This document shows positions 43,771-52,876 of a DNA stretch of 64,000 nucleotides, piece after piece. Position 1 is the stretch's first letter; each line of letters opens with the position of its first letter. The position numbers and the translations under genes are program-made. The notes under the pieces are model-generated. The model was not told the origin of the DNA and searched no databases. It worked only from the letters and a program-made list of their open reading frames with translations. The DNA is from Cognatundibacterium curvum. Lineage in GTDB: Bacteria; Pseudomonadota; Gammaproteobacteria; Burkholderiales; Burkholderiaceae_D. Location: NCBI RefSeq assembly GCF_014284235.1, contig NZ_JACOGD010000010.1, positions 62,001 to 126,000 of the forward strand, in the 5' to 3' direction.

Positions 43771-44168
43771 AGGCTCCCCTTTTTTTGATTGGCTGCTGAG
43801 CTGCCTGAGTGGTGGCAGCGCGCAAGCTTTTAATTCTGACCCTCAGCAGACTGAGCGCTACTGCGGCCTCAGGCCAGCATGCTGCGGTATCGTGTCTGCC
43901 AGGTATTTATCTCATGTGGCGATGTCAGGACGATGACGCCAGGGCTTGCCCTTGTCCATCTGCCATTTTTGAGCAAGCATAGCCGAAATTTGCATTTCGC
44001 ATCGGCAGCTTACGCAAAGCCTGTTGCCAGGTGCTGAATTTTTGCGGCAAAGCGCGTCTATAAAGCTGGCTCAAACTTACTTTTTTGGTAATATGCTCTA
44101 TCCCGCACGCTGCCAGCTGCCAGCTAGTGCGGCTGTCGTTTGTTGCGTTCTGAATCTAAAGGTCTGCC

Positions 44169-44561
44169 ATGCAATTTGCTTACACCATCATTTATGTGCC
44201 GGATGTAGCGGCTTCACTGCGCTTTTTTGAACAGGCCTTTGGCTTGCAGACCCGCTTTTTGCATGAGTCTGGCATGTACGGTGAACTGGAGACGGGAGCG
44301 ACGGCACTCGCTTTTGCGGCGCATGCGATGGGGGATATGAATATCAAAGGCGGCCATGTCGCAGCACACAGCTCGCCACAACCGCTGGGATTTGAAATCG
44401 CCTTAGTCACGCAAGATGTGGCCGCTGCCCACACCCATGCCTTGCAGGCGGGTGCCAGTGAACTCGCGCCACCACAAGACAAACCCTGGGGCCAGACCGT
44501 GTCATATTTGCGTTGCCCTGACGGGGTGATGGTGGAACTCTGTACCGCAATTCAGCCTTGA
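44169..44561 (+). CDS. VOC-family (glyoxalase/bleomycin-resistance) protein
   Basis: A protein of 130 aa with the two beta-alpha-beta-beta-beta units of the vicinal oxygen chelate fold: FAYTIIYVPDVAASLRFFEQ at the start, GELETGATALAFA, and DKPWGQTVSYLRCPDGVMVELC at the end. The Glu before the end (VELC) is a metal ligand position. Substrate unknown. It has a different build from the broken yaeR-like gene at 51782. It starts soon after the gshA upstream region and is not obviously in an operon. Confidence 0.85.
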   Translation: MQFAYTIIYVPDVAASLRFFEQAFGLQTRFLHESGMYGELETGATALAFAAHAMGDMNIKGGHVAAHSSPQPLGFEIALVTQDVAAAHTHALQAGASELAPPQDKPWGQTVSYLRCPDGVMVELCTAIQP

Positions 44562-44610
44562 GCAGGTTTTGCCTAAGTCCGGCTAAGAAAAAAATAAAAA
44601 GGAGTAAAAC

Positions 44611-45363
44611 ATGTCAGACATCGCGCTGGAACTAAAAAATCTGGTGAAAAACTTTGGCCGCCCGGCGGTCGATCATATTAATTTGCAAGTCAGACGCGGT
44701 GAGTTATATGCCTTGCTGGGGCCGAATGGGGCGGGCAAGAGCACGACGCTGCGCATGGTGGCTGGCTTGCTGGCGCCGGATAGCGGCAGCATCCATATCC
44801 TGGGTCAGGAGCTGGCCGCTGATCCTGCGGCAGCCAAGCAAAAGCTGGCTTATCTGCCGGATGAGGCGATGTTGTACAACAAGCTTAAACCCTTTGAATA
44901 CCTGGAGTTTGTAGCGGGTTTATGGGGCATGTCGGCGGCGCAGGCGCAAAGCCGTGCGCAGCAGTTGCTGAGCTGGCTGGATCTGACTCAGCACGCTGAT
45001 GAGCTGATCGAAGGTTTTTCTAAAGGCATGAAGCAAAAGCTGGCACTGGCCGGTGCGCTGATTCATGAACCCGAACTGATTATCCTGGATGAACCTTTAA
45101 CCGGGCTTGATGCGGCGGCGGCACGTCAGGTCAAGGATGTATTGCTGCGCCATGTGGCTCAGGGCGGTACGGTTATCCTGACCACCCATATTCTGGATGT
45201 GGCAGAAAGGCTGGCGGAACGTATAGGTATTATTCAGCATGGCAGACTGATTGCAGAAGGCACGCTGGATGAGCTGCGTGCACGTACCGATAATGGCAGC
45301 GGCACGCTGGAGGATGTATTCCTGCAACTGACGGCCTCCGTCAGTCCGGAGCTGCAGGCATGA
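44611..45363 (+). CDS. ABC transporter ATP-binding protein (ABC-2 exporter type)
   Basis: A protein of 250 aa. Walker A GPNGAGKSTTLRMVAGL, signature GFSKGMKQKLALAGALIHEP, Walker B LIILDEPLTGLDAAA, and H-loop TTHILDVAERLA. The GxNGAGKST form and the long C-terminal tail are those of ABC-2 type exporters. AAAAGGAGTAAAAC precedes the ATG. It overlaps the next gene by four bases and forms a two-gene exporter with it. Confidence 0.9.
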   Translation: MSDIALELKNLVKNFGRPAVDHINLQVRRGELYALLGPNGAGKSTTLRMVAGLLAPDSGSIHILGQELAADPAAAKQKLAYLPDEAMLYNKLKPFEYLEFVAGLWGMSAAQAQSRAQQLLSWLDLTQHADELIEGFSKGMKQKLALAGALIHEPELIILDEPLTGLDAAAARQVKDVLLRHVAQGGTVILTTHILDVAERLAERIGIIQHGRLIAEGTLDELRARTDNGSGTLEDVFLQLTASVSPELQA

Positions 45364-46904
45364 GTGCGCGCTGGCAGAGTAAGCCGGGCAGCAGCCTGTG
45401 GCTGTTCCGGCATGAATGGCGCATGTTCTTCTTTGATATGGGCGACGATAAGTCCGGGACTAAGCCTAAGCGGGGCATGCCACTGAGCGGCAAATTACTG
45501 AGTCTGCTGGTGCTGGCGGTGGTGCATGCGATGGCCTGGATGGTCTTGCGTGGTCTGCCTGCACTGCATAATCAGCCTGATCCCATGCTGGTGATGGCAG
45601 CCGGCATGGCGCTGGTTGTGCTGTTCAGCATGATGTTGTCTATGGCGTTGAACCGCAGTGTGAAAGCGCTGTTTGAGCGCGGGGATCTGGATTTGCTGCT
45701 GAGCTCACCTATGCCTGCACAAAGCATCTTTACCGTCAGACTGGCCAGTATCGTGCTGGGCGTGGCTTTTCTGTTTCTGCTGTTTTTATCGCCGTTTGCG
45801 CATGTCGGTCTGCTCATTGGTCAGTGGCGCTGGTTAGGGATATATCCGGCGATTCTGGCACTGGCAGTACTCGCGTCTTGTCTGGCTATGGTGTTGACAC
45901 TGTCGCTGGTGAAATGGCTGGGTGCGCGCCGCACCAAGACGGTGGCCCATATGCTGGGCGCCTTGTCCGGTGCCGTGATTTTTCTCGGTTTTCAGCTATT
46001 TAATCAGTTTCCGGAAGAGAGCAAACAACGCGTGATCGCGTATTGCAAACCCTGGATACAGGAAGGTGGTCTGTTCGATCAGCATAGCCTGGTCTGGTTA
46101 CCGGCACGCGCCTTGTTTGGCGCCTGGCAGCCAGCGCTGATTATCAGTGCAGTGGCGCTGGCGCTGTTCTGGCTGACCAGCCGCTACACCTGCCGTTTTT
46201 TCATCCACGGTGTACAGCAATCGGTGACTGCACCAGCCCGCGCGCGGTCAGTGTCTGAGCTCAGCGCCAGGCTGCATTTCCGTCAGGGTTTATACCGCAA
46301 TGTGATGCATAAAGAATGGCGGCTGTTATTGCGGGATCCGCAGTTGCTGTCCCAGATCGCACTGCAATTATTGTATCTGTTGCCAGCAGTGTTTTTGCTC
46401 TTAAAAAATGGCATCCTGCTACCCGGAATGGCTGCAACCATGACTTTCCTGACTTGCTCGCTGACGGGTTCACTGATCTGGGTGATTGTTGCGGCTGAAG
46501 ATGCTCCAGATTTGCTGCGTTCAGCACCGGTCACTGCGCGTCATGTGCAAACAGCCAAGCTGCTTGCAGCCTGCCTGCCGGTCGCTTTGCTGGTGTTGCC
46601 GCTGATTGTGTGGCTCAGCATGCGCCAGTGGCAAGCCGGATTGATTACTTTGCTCGGCTGCAGCGCCGGCATGGTGTCGGTAGCCTGTATCCATCTGTGG
46701 CTATCCAAACCCGGCAACCGCAATCAGTTTAACCGCCGTGGGCAGGGGCAAATCAGTGCCGGGATTATCGAGGCGGTTTGCAGCTTTTCCTGGGGTGGTA
46801 TGGTGTTAGGATTTCTGGCCGCCGGCAGCTGGGGCTGGATTGGTGTGCTGACCGGACTACTGTCACTGGCAGTCGCCTGGTTGTTAAAGATTGAACGAAG
46901 CTGA
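45360..46904 (+). CDS. ABC transporter permease (large ABC-2-like)
   Basis: A protein of 514 aa with about 10-12 predicted membrane helices, beginning at about residues 45-65 (LLSLLVLAVVHAMAWMVL). The intracellular loop SPMPAQSIFTVRLASI and RSAPVTARHVQTAKLLA are repeated elements, which suggests two halves fused. It is the membrane partner of the ATPase immediately upstream. Substrate unknown. It precedes the MacA/MacB-like system by 80 bases but has no sequence relation to it. Confidence 0.8.
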   Translation: MSARWQSKPGSSLWLFRHEWRMFFFDMGDDKSGTKPKRGMPLSGKLLSLLVLAVVHAMAWMVLRGLPALHNQPDPMLVMAAGMALVVLFSMMLSMALNRSVKALFERGDLDLLLSSPMPAQSIFTVRLASIVLGVAFLFLLFLSPFAHVGLLIGQWRWLGIYPAILALAVLASCLAMVLTLSLVKWLGARRTKTVAHMLGALSGAVIFLGFQLFNQFPEESKQRVIAYCKPWIQEGGLFDQHSLVWLPARALFGAWQPALIISAVALALFWLTSRYTCRFFIHGVQQSVTAPARARSVSELSARLHFRQGLYRNVMHKEWRLLLRDPQLLSQIALQLLYLLPAVFLLLKNGILLPGMAATMTFLTCSLTGSLIWVIVAAEDAPDLLRSAPVTARHVQTAKLLAACLPVALLVLPLIVWLSMRQWQAGLITLLGCSAGMVSVACIHLWLSKPGNRNQFNRRGQGQISAGIIEAVCSFSWGGMVLGFLAAGSWGWIGVLTGLLSLAVAWLLKIERS

Positions 46905-46984
46905 GTTGCTGCTGTCACAGGCTGGTATTGCGTGCCAGTCTGGTTCCTGTAGTGCTGTCCTTATTGAGAAATGTAGGCCTAAGT

Positions 46985-48217
46985 ATGCGAGTGTTTACCA
47001 AGAAGCGGGTGTTGATCGTAGCCGTGCTGGCTGCTGTGGCCGGAACTGCGGCGTTTGTACTGCATAAGCAGGATAGCAAACCTAAGGAAGAGGCGCCCAG
47101 GTTTAAAACTGCGGCGGTCGAAAAAGGCAATCTGAGCCAGACGGTGACCGCCAGCGGCACGCTCAATCCGGTCGCGCTGATTAATGTGGGTTCTCAGGTC
47201 TCGGGTACCGTGATCGAACTCAAGGCCGATTTCAATGACAGGGTGAAGCAGGGCCAGATTTTGCTGAAGCTGGACCCGACTATTTTCAACGCCCAGATCA
47301 AACAGGCCGAAGCCAGCCTGGCCTCGGCCGAGGCATCGCGGAGGCTGGCGCAGGCCACGCTGGAGCGCAATCAAAAGCTGGTGGCGCAAAATTATATTTC
47401 CGGGATCGCGATGGATCAGTCGCGCCGCGAGCTGGAAGTGGCAGAAGCCAACATCAAAGTGGCACGTGCCCAGCTTGATAATGCGCAAGCCAATCTGAAT
47501 AACAGCGTGATCCGCTCGCCTATCGATGGCGTGATCATCAAACGTACTATCGATATGGGACAAACGGTGGCGGCTTCTTTTCAGACCCCGAATCTGTTCC
47601 AGATCGCGCGTGATCTGACTAAGATGCAAATCGATACCAGTGTGTCTGAAGCCGATGTCGGCGCGCTGCGCGATGGTCTGCCCGCACGCTTTGTGGTAGA
47701 CGCCTATCCTGACCGGGAATTCGAAGCCAAACTGCGCCAGTTCCGGCTGGCAGCCAATGTACAGCAAAACGTCGTGACCTATAACGTGGTGCTGGATGTC
47801 GACAATAAAGACGAATTACTCAAGCCGGGCATGACCGCGCAGGTCAGGTTAGTGGTGGGAGCGAAGCAAAATGTGCTGCGCATACCGACGGCTGCCCTGC
47901 GCTACAAACCGAGCGAAGAAGAGCAGGCCCGCGAGGCGAAAAATCTGGCGGCGCAAGCTTCAGCCAGCGCCAATGCCAGTGCGGGTGCCGGCGCGGCGTT
48001 GCCACCACCTGAACCGGAAGACGATATCGCTTTCCGTTCCAAAAAAGAGCAGACGCGCAGCTTTAAGGTGTATAGGCTCAACGATAAAAAACAGCCGCAG
48101 GCAGTGGACATCAAAATCGGTTTATCGAATTTCCGTTATACCGAAGTGCTGTCCGGTGAACTCAAAGCCGGTGATCAGGTGATTACGCGTGCGCTGGATA
48201 AAGCCGGAGCCAATTGA
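46985..48217 (+). CDS. Periplasmic adaptor subunit, MacA/HlyD type
   Basis: A protein of 410 aa. An N-terminal membrane anchor (KRVLIVAVLAAVAGTAAFVL), lipoyl-like barrel pair (VNVGSQVSGTVIELKADFND; SPIDGVIIKRTIDMGQTV), coiled coil (residues about 90-165, QIKQAEASLASAEASRRLA), and beta-barrel/membrane-proximal domains. A low-complexity Ala-rich stretch (AQASASANASAGAGAA) lies near residue 320. It connects to the ABC pair downstream, as MacA does to MacB. The ATG at 46985 is chosen as the anchor start. It overlaps the ATPase gene by one base (TGATG). Confidence 0.88.
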   Translation: MRVFTKKRVLIVAVLAAVAGTAAFVLHKQDSKPKEEAPRFKTAAVEKGNLSQTVTASGTLNPVALINVGSQVSGTVIELKADFNDRVKQGQILLKLDPTIFNAQIKQAEASLASAEASRRLAQATLERNQKLVAQNYISGIAMDQSRRELEVAEANIKVARAQLDNAQANLNNSVIRSPIDGVIIKRTIDMGQTVAASFQTPNLFQIARDLTKMQIDTSVSEADVGALRDGLPARFVVDAYPDREFEAKLRQFRLAANVQQNVVTYNVVLDVDNKDELLKPGMTAQVRLVVGAKQNVLRIPTAALRYKPSEEEQAREAKNLAAQASASANASAGAGAALPPPEPEDDIAFRSKKEQTRSFKVYRLNDKKQPQAVDIKIGLSNFRYTEVLSGELKAGDQVITRALDKAGAN

Positions 48218-48960
48218 TGAGCACGGCTCTGATTGCGCTGCAGGGCGTCACCAAAAGTTATTTTTCGGGCGGTGTTGAAACCCGGGTTTTACATGGCATC
48301 GATGTGCAGGTGCCGCGCGGCGATTTTGTGGCAGTGATGGGGCAATCCGGTTCCGGAAAATCGACGCTGATGAATATACTCGGTTGTCTGGATCAGGCCA
48401 GTGCCGGTTCCTATTTGCTCAATGGGGTCGACACCCTGAGCCTGTCGCGCGCCGAACTGGCGACGATACGCAACCGCACCATAGGCTTTGTATTCCAGAG
48501 TTTTAATCTGATTAAGCGTATGAGCGTGGCAGAAAATGTGGCTTTGCCTCTGATTTATGCCGGGGTCAGCCGTGCCAAAGCCCATCAGAAAGCACTCAGT
48601 GAACTCGAACGCGTCGGGCTGAAAGATTTTGCACGGCGCTTGCCGAATCAGTTATCGGGTGGCCAGCAGCAAAGGGTGGCAATCGCGCGTGCGCTGGTGG
48701 CTGATCCGCCGCTGATACTGGCCGATGAGCCGACCGGCAATCTGGATACCCAGACCAGCGTAGACATCATGCGCTCTTTGCAGCAATTGAATAGCGAGCG
48801 TGGTATCACGATACTGTTGGTGACGCATGAGCCGGATATCGCTGCCTATGCCAAACGTCTGGTGCGTCTGAAAGATGGTCGTGTGTTATACGATGGCCCT
48901 GCCGCTGAAGGCTTGCGTCAGCTGGCTGCATCGCATACAGAAACGGTGGGTCAGCCATGA
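48217..48960 (+). CDS. MacB-type ABC transporter ATP-binding protein
   Basis: A protein of 247 aa. Walker A GQSGSGKSTLMNILG, FVFQSFNLIKRM, signature [16 protein letters not shown], Walker B ILADEPTGNLDTQT and H-loop VTHEPD. It is the nucleotide-binding half of a MacB system that is encoded as two polypeptides rather than one fused protein. It follows the adaptor by a one-base overlap and overlaps the permease gene by four bases. Confidence 0.93.
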   Translation: MSTALIALQGVTKSYFSGGVETRVLHGIDVQVPRGDFVAVMGQSGSGKSTLMNILGCLDQASAGSYLLNGVDTLSLSRAELATIRNRTIGFVFQSFNLIKRMSVAENVALPLIYAGVSRAKAHQKALSELERVGLKDFARRLPNQLSGGQQQRVAIARALVADPPLILADEPTGNLDTQTSVDIMRSLQQLNSERGITILLVTHEPDIAAYAKRLVRLKDGRVLYDGPAAEGLRQLAASHTETVGQP

Positions 48961-50180
48961 ATGTGTTACAGGTATTTATCGAGGCATTCCGTTCCATGAA
49001 TGCCAACCGGCTGCGCACTGCGCTGACCATGCTGGGGATTATCATCGGTATTACTTCGGTGGTGATGATGCTGGCGGTCGGTGAAAGTGCGAAGAAATTC
49101 ATTTCCAAAGAACTGGAAATCCTGGGCAGTAATTTGCTGATTATTTCGCCGGGTGCTAACCGTACCCAGGGTGTACGTGCGCGTACCGGAACGGCACCTT
49201 CGCTTAGCTTTGAGGATGCGGCAGCACTCAATGAGCTGCCCAGCCTGAATGGTGCGGCGGCCGCATTGCAGGGCTTTTTCCAGATTACTTCCGGCAGCGA
49301 TAACTCCAACAATTCTGTGCTGGGTGTGACGCCAGAAATGTTCAAGGTGCGTAACTGGAAAATAGAAACCGGCAGTTATTTCAGCGATTCCGATATACGT
49401 GCCGCTGCCAAGACGGTGATCATCGGTAAAAAAGTCGCCGATCAGTTTTTTTATAAAGCCGATCCGCTCGGTCAGTTTCTGCGTATCGATAATGTGCCTT
49501 TCCAGGTCACTGGCGTGTTGCAGGGCGAAGGCCGTTCATTTGACGGTGGCGATATCGGCGATCTGGTGCTGGTGCCGATTACAGCGGCGCGCGCCAACCT
49601 GATACGCAGCCCTTTCCCACGCAATGTGCATTATGTGATTGCCCAAGGTAAGTCGGATAAAGCCATGAAAGATGCGGAAACCGATATCAAGGAAATGCTG
49701 CGTGACCGCCACCGCATCAAGGCGGAACAGGAAGACGATTTCCGCATAGAGAATCTGGCTTCGATTGCAGAAGCCGGCGCCAAAATTTCAACCGGGCTGG
49801 CGGCTTTACTCGGCGCCATCGGCGCAATTTCGCTAGTGGTGGGCGGCATAGGTATCATGAATATCATGCTGGTTTCTGTGACTGAACGTACCAGGGAAAT
49901 TGGTATCCGCATGGCGATCGGTGCCAAACCGCGCGATGTCTTGCTGCAGTTTCTGACCGAGGCGGTAGTGATTTGTCTGGTCGGTGGTCTGATTGGTGTT
50001 TTACTTGCGAGTGCAGGTGCGGCAGCGATCACGTCTACCGGTAAAATAGAGGTGGAAATCGGCATGCAGGCTATCATCATCGCCTGTGCCTTTTCCAGTT
50101 TTGTTGGTATCTTTTTTGGTTTTTATCCGGCCCGGCGCGCTTCCCGTTTATTGCCGGTGGATTGTCTGCGTTACGAATAA
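48957..50180 (+). CDS. MacB-type ABC transporter permease
   Basis: A protein of 407 aa with the MacB permease plan: TM1 at about 20-40 (LRTALTMLGIIIGITSVVM), a large periplasmic domain (about 50-270), TM2 near 280-305 (GLAALLGAIGAISLVVGGIGI), the conserved RTREIGIRMAIGAKPRDV loop, and two more TMs. With the adaptor and ATPase it forms a tripartite pump (a TolC-type outer-membrane partner is present in another operon at 57546). Substrates of MacAB systems include macrolides and peptides; none can be assigned here. Confidence 0.93.
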   Translation: MNVLQVFIEAFRSMNANRLRTALTMLGIIIGITSVVMMLAVGESAKKFISKELEILGSNLLIISPGANRTQGVRARTGTAPSLSFEDAAALNELPSLNGAAAALQGFFQITSGSDNSNNSVLGVTPEMFKVRNWKIETGSYFSDSDIRAAAKTVIIGKKVADQFFYKADPLGQFLRIDNVPFQVTGVLQGEGRSFDGGDIGDLVLVPITAARANLIRSPFPRNVHYVIAQGKSDKAMKDAETDIKEMLRDRHRIKAEQEDDFRIENLASIAEAGAKISTGLAALLGAIGAISLVVGGIGIMNIMLVSVTERTREIGIRMAIGAKPRDVLLQFLTEAVVICLVGGLIGVLLASAGAAAITSTGKIEVEIGMQAIIIACAFSSFVGIFFGFYPARRASRLLPVDCLRYE

Positions 50181-50249
50181 AGCGGCATGCTTGCAGCCTG
50201 AGCGGGTTGTTTGCGGCTAAGAATTAATTATTTATCCTGGAATTTGCGT

Positions 50250-50999
50250 ATGCCTTATTTTGGTGTTGGTCTGCATTTGCTGATCGTTATTTATTTTGCT
50301 GTGCATGTGATACGCAGCGGACGTGAATTGTACTGGCTGTTCATCATGTTCATGTTTCCCTTACTTGGCTGTGCGGTCTACTTTTTTGCCGTGTATTTGC
50401 CGGAAAGCCGCATCCAGCATCATGTGCATAAAACCGTCAAGGCAGTCGCACGCAGTCTCGATCCTGAACGTGAATTGCGCGAAGCGCGCAGTGCATTTGA
50501 GCTGACACCGACCGCACAAAATCAGATGCGGCTGGCCAATGCCTTGCTCGACAGTGGTGCGGTAGCGGATGCTGCAATACAGTTTGACGCCTGTCTGCAA
50601 GGTCCGTTTGCACGTGATCCTGAAATCCGCCTGGCAGCGGCCCAAGCCCATTTACTGAGTCGTCATGCGGAACGTGCACTGGAGCTGGCCAGTGCCGTGC
50701 GCGCCGACAATCCATCTTACGCAGCTGAGCGTCAGGCGATATTACTGGCACAGATTTATGATGCGCTGGACAGACAGGCTGATGCAGAGCGCGAATTCCA
50801 GCTGGCGGCACAACAATTCGGCAGCCTGGATGCCAAAGTGGAACTGGCTGAATGGGCATTGCGTCAGTCGCGTCCAGATCAGGCCAGACAGATCTGCGCC
50901 GATATTGAGCTGAGCGCACGTCATATGCCAGCGCATGCACGTCAGCTGAACCGTGATTTGCTGAGCCGTGTTGAGCGTGTGAAGCAAGCTGTATCCTGA
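50250..50999 (+). CDS. Membrane-anchored TPR-like protein
   Basis: A protein of 249 aa. Two N-terminal membrane helices (about residues 5-20 and 30-48; GVGLHLLIVIYFAVHVI and LFIMFMFPLLGCAVYFFA), resembling a phospholipase-D-nuclease-N (PLDc_N) domain, are followed by tetratricopeptide-like helices (about 75-240; RLANALLDSGAVADAAIQF, LLAQIYDALDRQADAEREF). The TPR part is probably cytoplasmic. The start at 50250 is preferred over 50211 because the membrane segment begins right after it. It is not clear whether it is part of the MacAB unit 70 bases upstream. Confidence 0.75.
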   Translation: MPYFGVGLHLLIVIYFAVHVIRSGRELYWLFIMFMFPLLGCAVYFFAVYLPESRIQHHVHKTVKAVARSLDPERELREARSAFELTPTAQNQMRLANALLDSGAVADAAIQFDACLQGPFARDPEIRLAAAQAHLLSRHAERALELASAVRADNPSYAAERQAILLAQIYDALDRQADAEREFQLAAQQFGSLDAKVELAEWALRQSRPDQARQICADIELSARHMPAHARQLNRDLLSRVERVKQAVS

Positions 51000-51023
51000 T
51001 TTAGAGCGTGTGACGGAGCCCTT

Positions 51024-51446
51024 ATGTTGACAGGTTTTCCCTACCAAATGCGCTATGAAATACCGGACATCGCGGTATATCAGCATTTGCGTCAGAGCGC
51101 AGGACTGAGCCCTAAATCTACCGCAGCCGCCAGCCTGGGTTTGCCTGCCAGCCTGTTTGCGGTGCAGATCAAGGATGCTGAGCAAACCATCGCGATGGGA
51201 CGCGTGATCGGTGATGGTGGCTGCTTTTTTCAGGTGGTGGATATTGCGGTATTACCTGCATTTCAGGGGCAGGGTTTAGGTAAGCGTATCATGCAGGAAA
51301 TCACAGCCTGGCTGGAGCAACACGTACCGGACAGTGGCTATGTGAGCCTGATTGCAGATGGCAAGGCACACCAGCTGTATGCACAGTTCGGTTTCGCAGC
51401 AACCGCACCCGCATCGATAGGCATGGCCAGAAAAATCACGAGATAA
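51024..51446 (+). CDS. GNAT-family N-acetyltransferase
   Basis: A protein of 140 aa. The CoA-binding motif VLPAFQGQGLGKRIMQEIT (Q-x-x-G-x-G) is followed by the motif-B region VSLIADGKAHQLYAQFGF. The starting sequence YQMRYEIPDIAVYQHLRQ is typical of YjdJ/YitI-like small GNATs. ACGGAGCCCTT precedes the ATG. Two bases after its stop comes the SnoaL-like gene. Confidence 0.85.
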   Translation: MLTGFPYQMRYEIPDIAVYQHLRQSAGLSPKSTAAASLGLPASLFAVQIKDAEQTIAMGRVIGDGGCFFQVVDIAVLPAFQGQGLGKRIMQEITAWLEQHVPDSGYVSLIADGKAHQLYAQFGFAATAPASIGMARKITR

Positions 51447-51447
51447 G

Positions 51448-51780
51448 ATGAACACTGCAGAACATATCGTACAGGCACAACTGGATGCCTACAATGCCCG
51501 CGACTTACAGGCGTTTGTCGCCTGTTATGACGAACAGATCGAGGTATTCCGTCCACCAGCCGCCGAGCCTGTGATCACAGGCATCACGGCACTGGCGCAA
51601 CACTATGCCGATAAGCGCTTCAACTTACCGGATTTGCATGCGGAGCTGGTCAATCGCATGGTGATAGGACAAAAGGTGATCGATCATGAGCGTGTGCATG
51701 GTGTGGCAGAGCACATCATTGAGGCGGCGGCTGTGTATGAAGTCATCGGACAAAAAATAGTCCGGGTCTGGTTTTACTAG
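51448..51780 (+). CDS. SnoaL/NTF2-like protein
   Basis: A protein of 110 aa of the NTF2-like superfamily (nuclear transport factor 2 fold, SnoaL/steroid isomerase type): EHIVQAQLDAYNARDLQAF, then VACYDEQIEVFRPP, the loop HYADKRFNLPDL and the closing strands VAEHIIEAAAVYEVIGQKI. Such small proteins are isomerases or hydrolases or have no catalysis. It starts two bases past the GNAT stop and ends one base before the yaeR-like pseudogene. Confidence 0.8.
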   Translation: MNTAEHIVQAQLDAYNARDLQAFVACYDEQIEVFRPPAAEPVITGITALAQHYADKRFNLPDLHAELVNRMVIGQKVIDHERVHGVAEHIIEAAAVYEVIGQKIVRVWFY

Positions 51781-51781
51781 G

Positions 51782-52249
51782 ATGACTATGCAGCTGTTAT
51801 CCGGCATCCACCACGTCGCTGTGATCTGTTCTGACTATACGCGCTCCAGACATTTTTACCATCAGATACTGGGATTACGCATATTGTCTGAGCACTACCG
51901 GGCAGAGCGCGATTCTTACAAGCTGGATCTGGCTTTGCCGGACGGCGCGCAGTTAGGGCCTGTTAACCTTTAAATTGCGCACACGTAATTTAAATGTTAG
52001 CAGGCCCTGGAGTTGTTTTCTTTTCCGGGTGCGCCACCACGTCCGTCATGGCCGGAAGCGCAGGGCTTGCGCCATCTGGCATTCAGGGTGCAGAATCTGG
52101 AGCTGGTGCTGGCGCATTTGCAGCAGCATCAGGTGGCTTGCCAGGAGATCCGTGTTGATGCATATACCGGACGGCGTTTTTGTTTTTTCGCCGACCCCGA
52201 TGGTCTGCCGCTGGAACTCTATGAAGACAGCGGTGCGCCGGCGGAGTGA
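51782..52249 (+). pseudogene. yaeR-like VOC-family gene interrupted by a 54-bp palindrome
   Basis: Without bases 51955-52008 the frame reads a full 137-aa VOC protein closely resembling E. coli YaeR: GIHHVAVICSDYTRSRHFY, LALPDGAQLELFSFPGA, GLRHLAFRVQNLELVLAHL, and FFADPDGLPLELYED. The inserted palindrome is 54 bases, a multiple of three, but carries three in-frame stops (51971, 51986, 51998). The intact protein would stop at residue 63. The downstream part could only be made from a new start (TTG at 52013) lacking the first half. I call it a pseudogene, because a VOC domain needs both halves. Confidence 0.8.
51955..52008. repeat. 54-bp palindromic insertion in yaeR-like gene
   Basis: The ends AGGGCCTGTTAAC and GTTAGCAGGCCCT are inverted repeats at 12 of 13 positions, with inner TTAAATT and AATTTAA. 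Removing the element restores a continuous conserved VOC reading frame, CAG TTG GAG TTG, so the borders are known exactly. No target duplication is seen at the edges. Confidence 0.85.
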
Positions 52250-52332
52250 ATTCCCGGGTAATACAATACACCGCCAGAACTGGCTGAAAAGCCGCGCGGG
52301 ATTAACTTCATCAAACATGTCAGGAGGCCAGC

Positions 52333-52836
52333 ATGTCGACTGTTCCCATCGTGATGGATATCGAAGCATCTGGCTTTGGCAAAGGTAGTTACCCGATTGA
52401 GCTGGGCTATTCCCAGCGTCATGGCGAAGGCTGGTGTACGCTGATCCGGCCCGAGCAGGATTGGGTACATTGGGATAGTCAGGCGGCGCAGGTACACAAT
52501 ATACCCAGAGAATTGCTGCTGGAGCGCGGCAAAACAGCGACGCTGGTGGCGACTCAGCTGAATCAGCAACTGGAAGGTTGTACCGTGTATAGCGATGGCT
52601 GGGGGCAGGACTATGTGTGGCTGGCACGTTTATTTGATGCGGCTGGCTGTTCTCCGCATTTCCGGCTGGCTGATTTGCGCGAAATCATTTCGCCGCAACA
52701 GGCGGTTCTTTGGCATGCGACCCGGCTGCAGGTGGAGCATGAACTGGCGATTACCCGTCACCGCGCCAGTAATGATGCGCGTGTCTTACAGCTGACCTGG
52801 CTGCGTACCTTGGATGCGAGCCGGGTTTTACATTAA
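52333..52836 (+). CDS. 3'-5' exonuclease family (DEDD) protein
   Basis: A protein of 167 aa, RNase H-like DEDD exonuclease. The first motif is VMDIEASGFG (residues about 7-16), the second YSDGWGQDYVW, and the third HRASNDARVL. It is close to E. coli-like small exonucleases used in RNA or DNA turnover, without further domains. AGGAGG precedes the ATG at 52333 with good spacing. It follows the broken yaeR-like gene by 83 bases. Confidence 0.8.
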   Translation: MSTVPIVMDIEASGFGKGSYPIELGYSQRHGEGWCTLIRPEQDWVHWDSQAAQVHNIPRELLLERGKTATLVATQLNQQLEGCTVYSDGWGQDYVWLARLFDAAGCSPHFRLADLREIISPQQAVLWHATRLQVEHELAITRHRASNDARVLQLTWLRTLDASRVLH

Positions 52837-52876
52837 AAATAAGCGGCAGCCTGGACTGCCGCTATCCGGAGACTCA

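Noticed and set aside
43771-44168. Possible RNA gene or small ORF in the gap before the VOC gene
   Set aside because: No tRNA, riboswitch or convincing ORF was recognised; only short hairpins are present.
51975-52388. 137-aa plus-strand frame across the yaeR-like gene
   Set aside because: It is in another reading frame, basic and tryptophan-rich, without the VOC motifs seen in the true frame.
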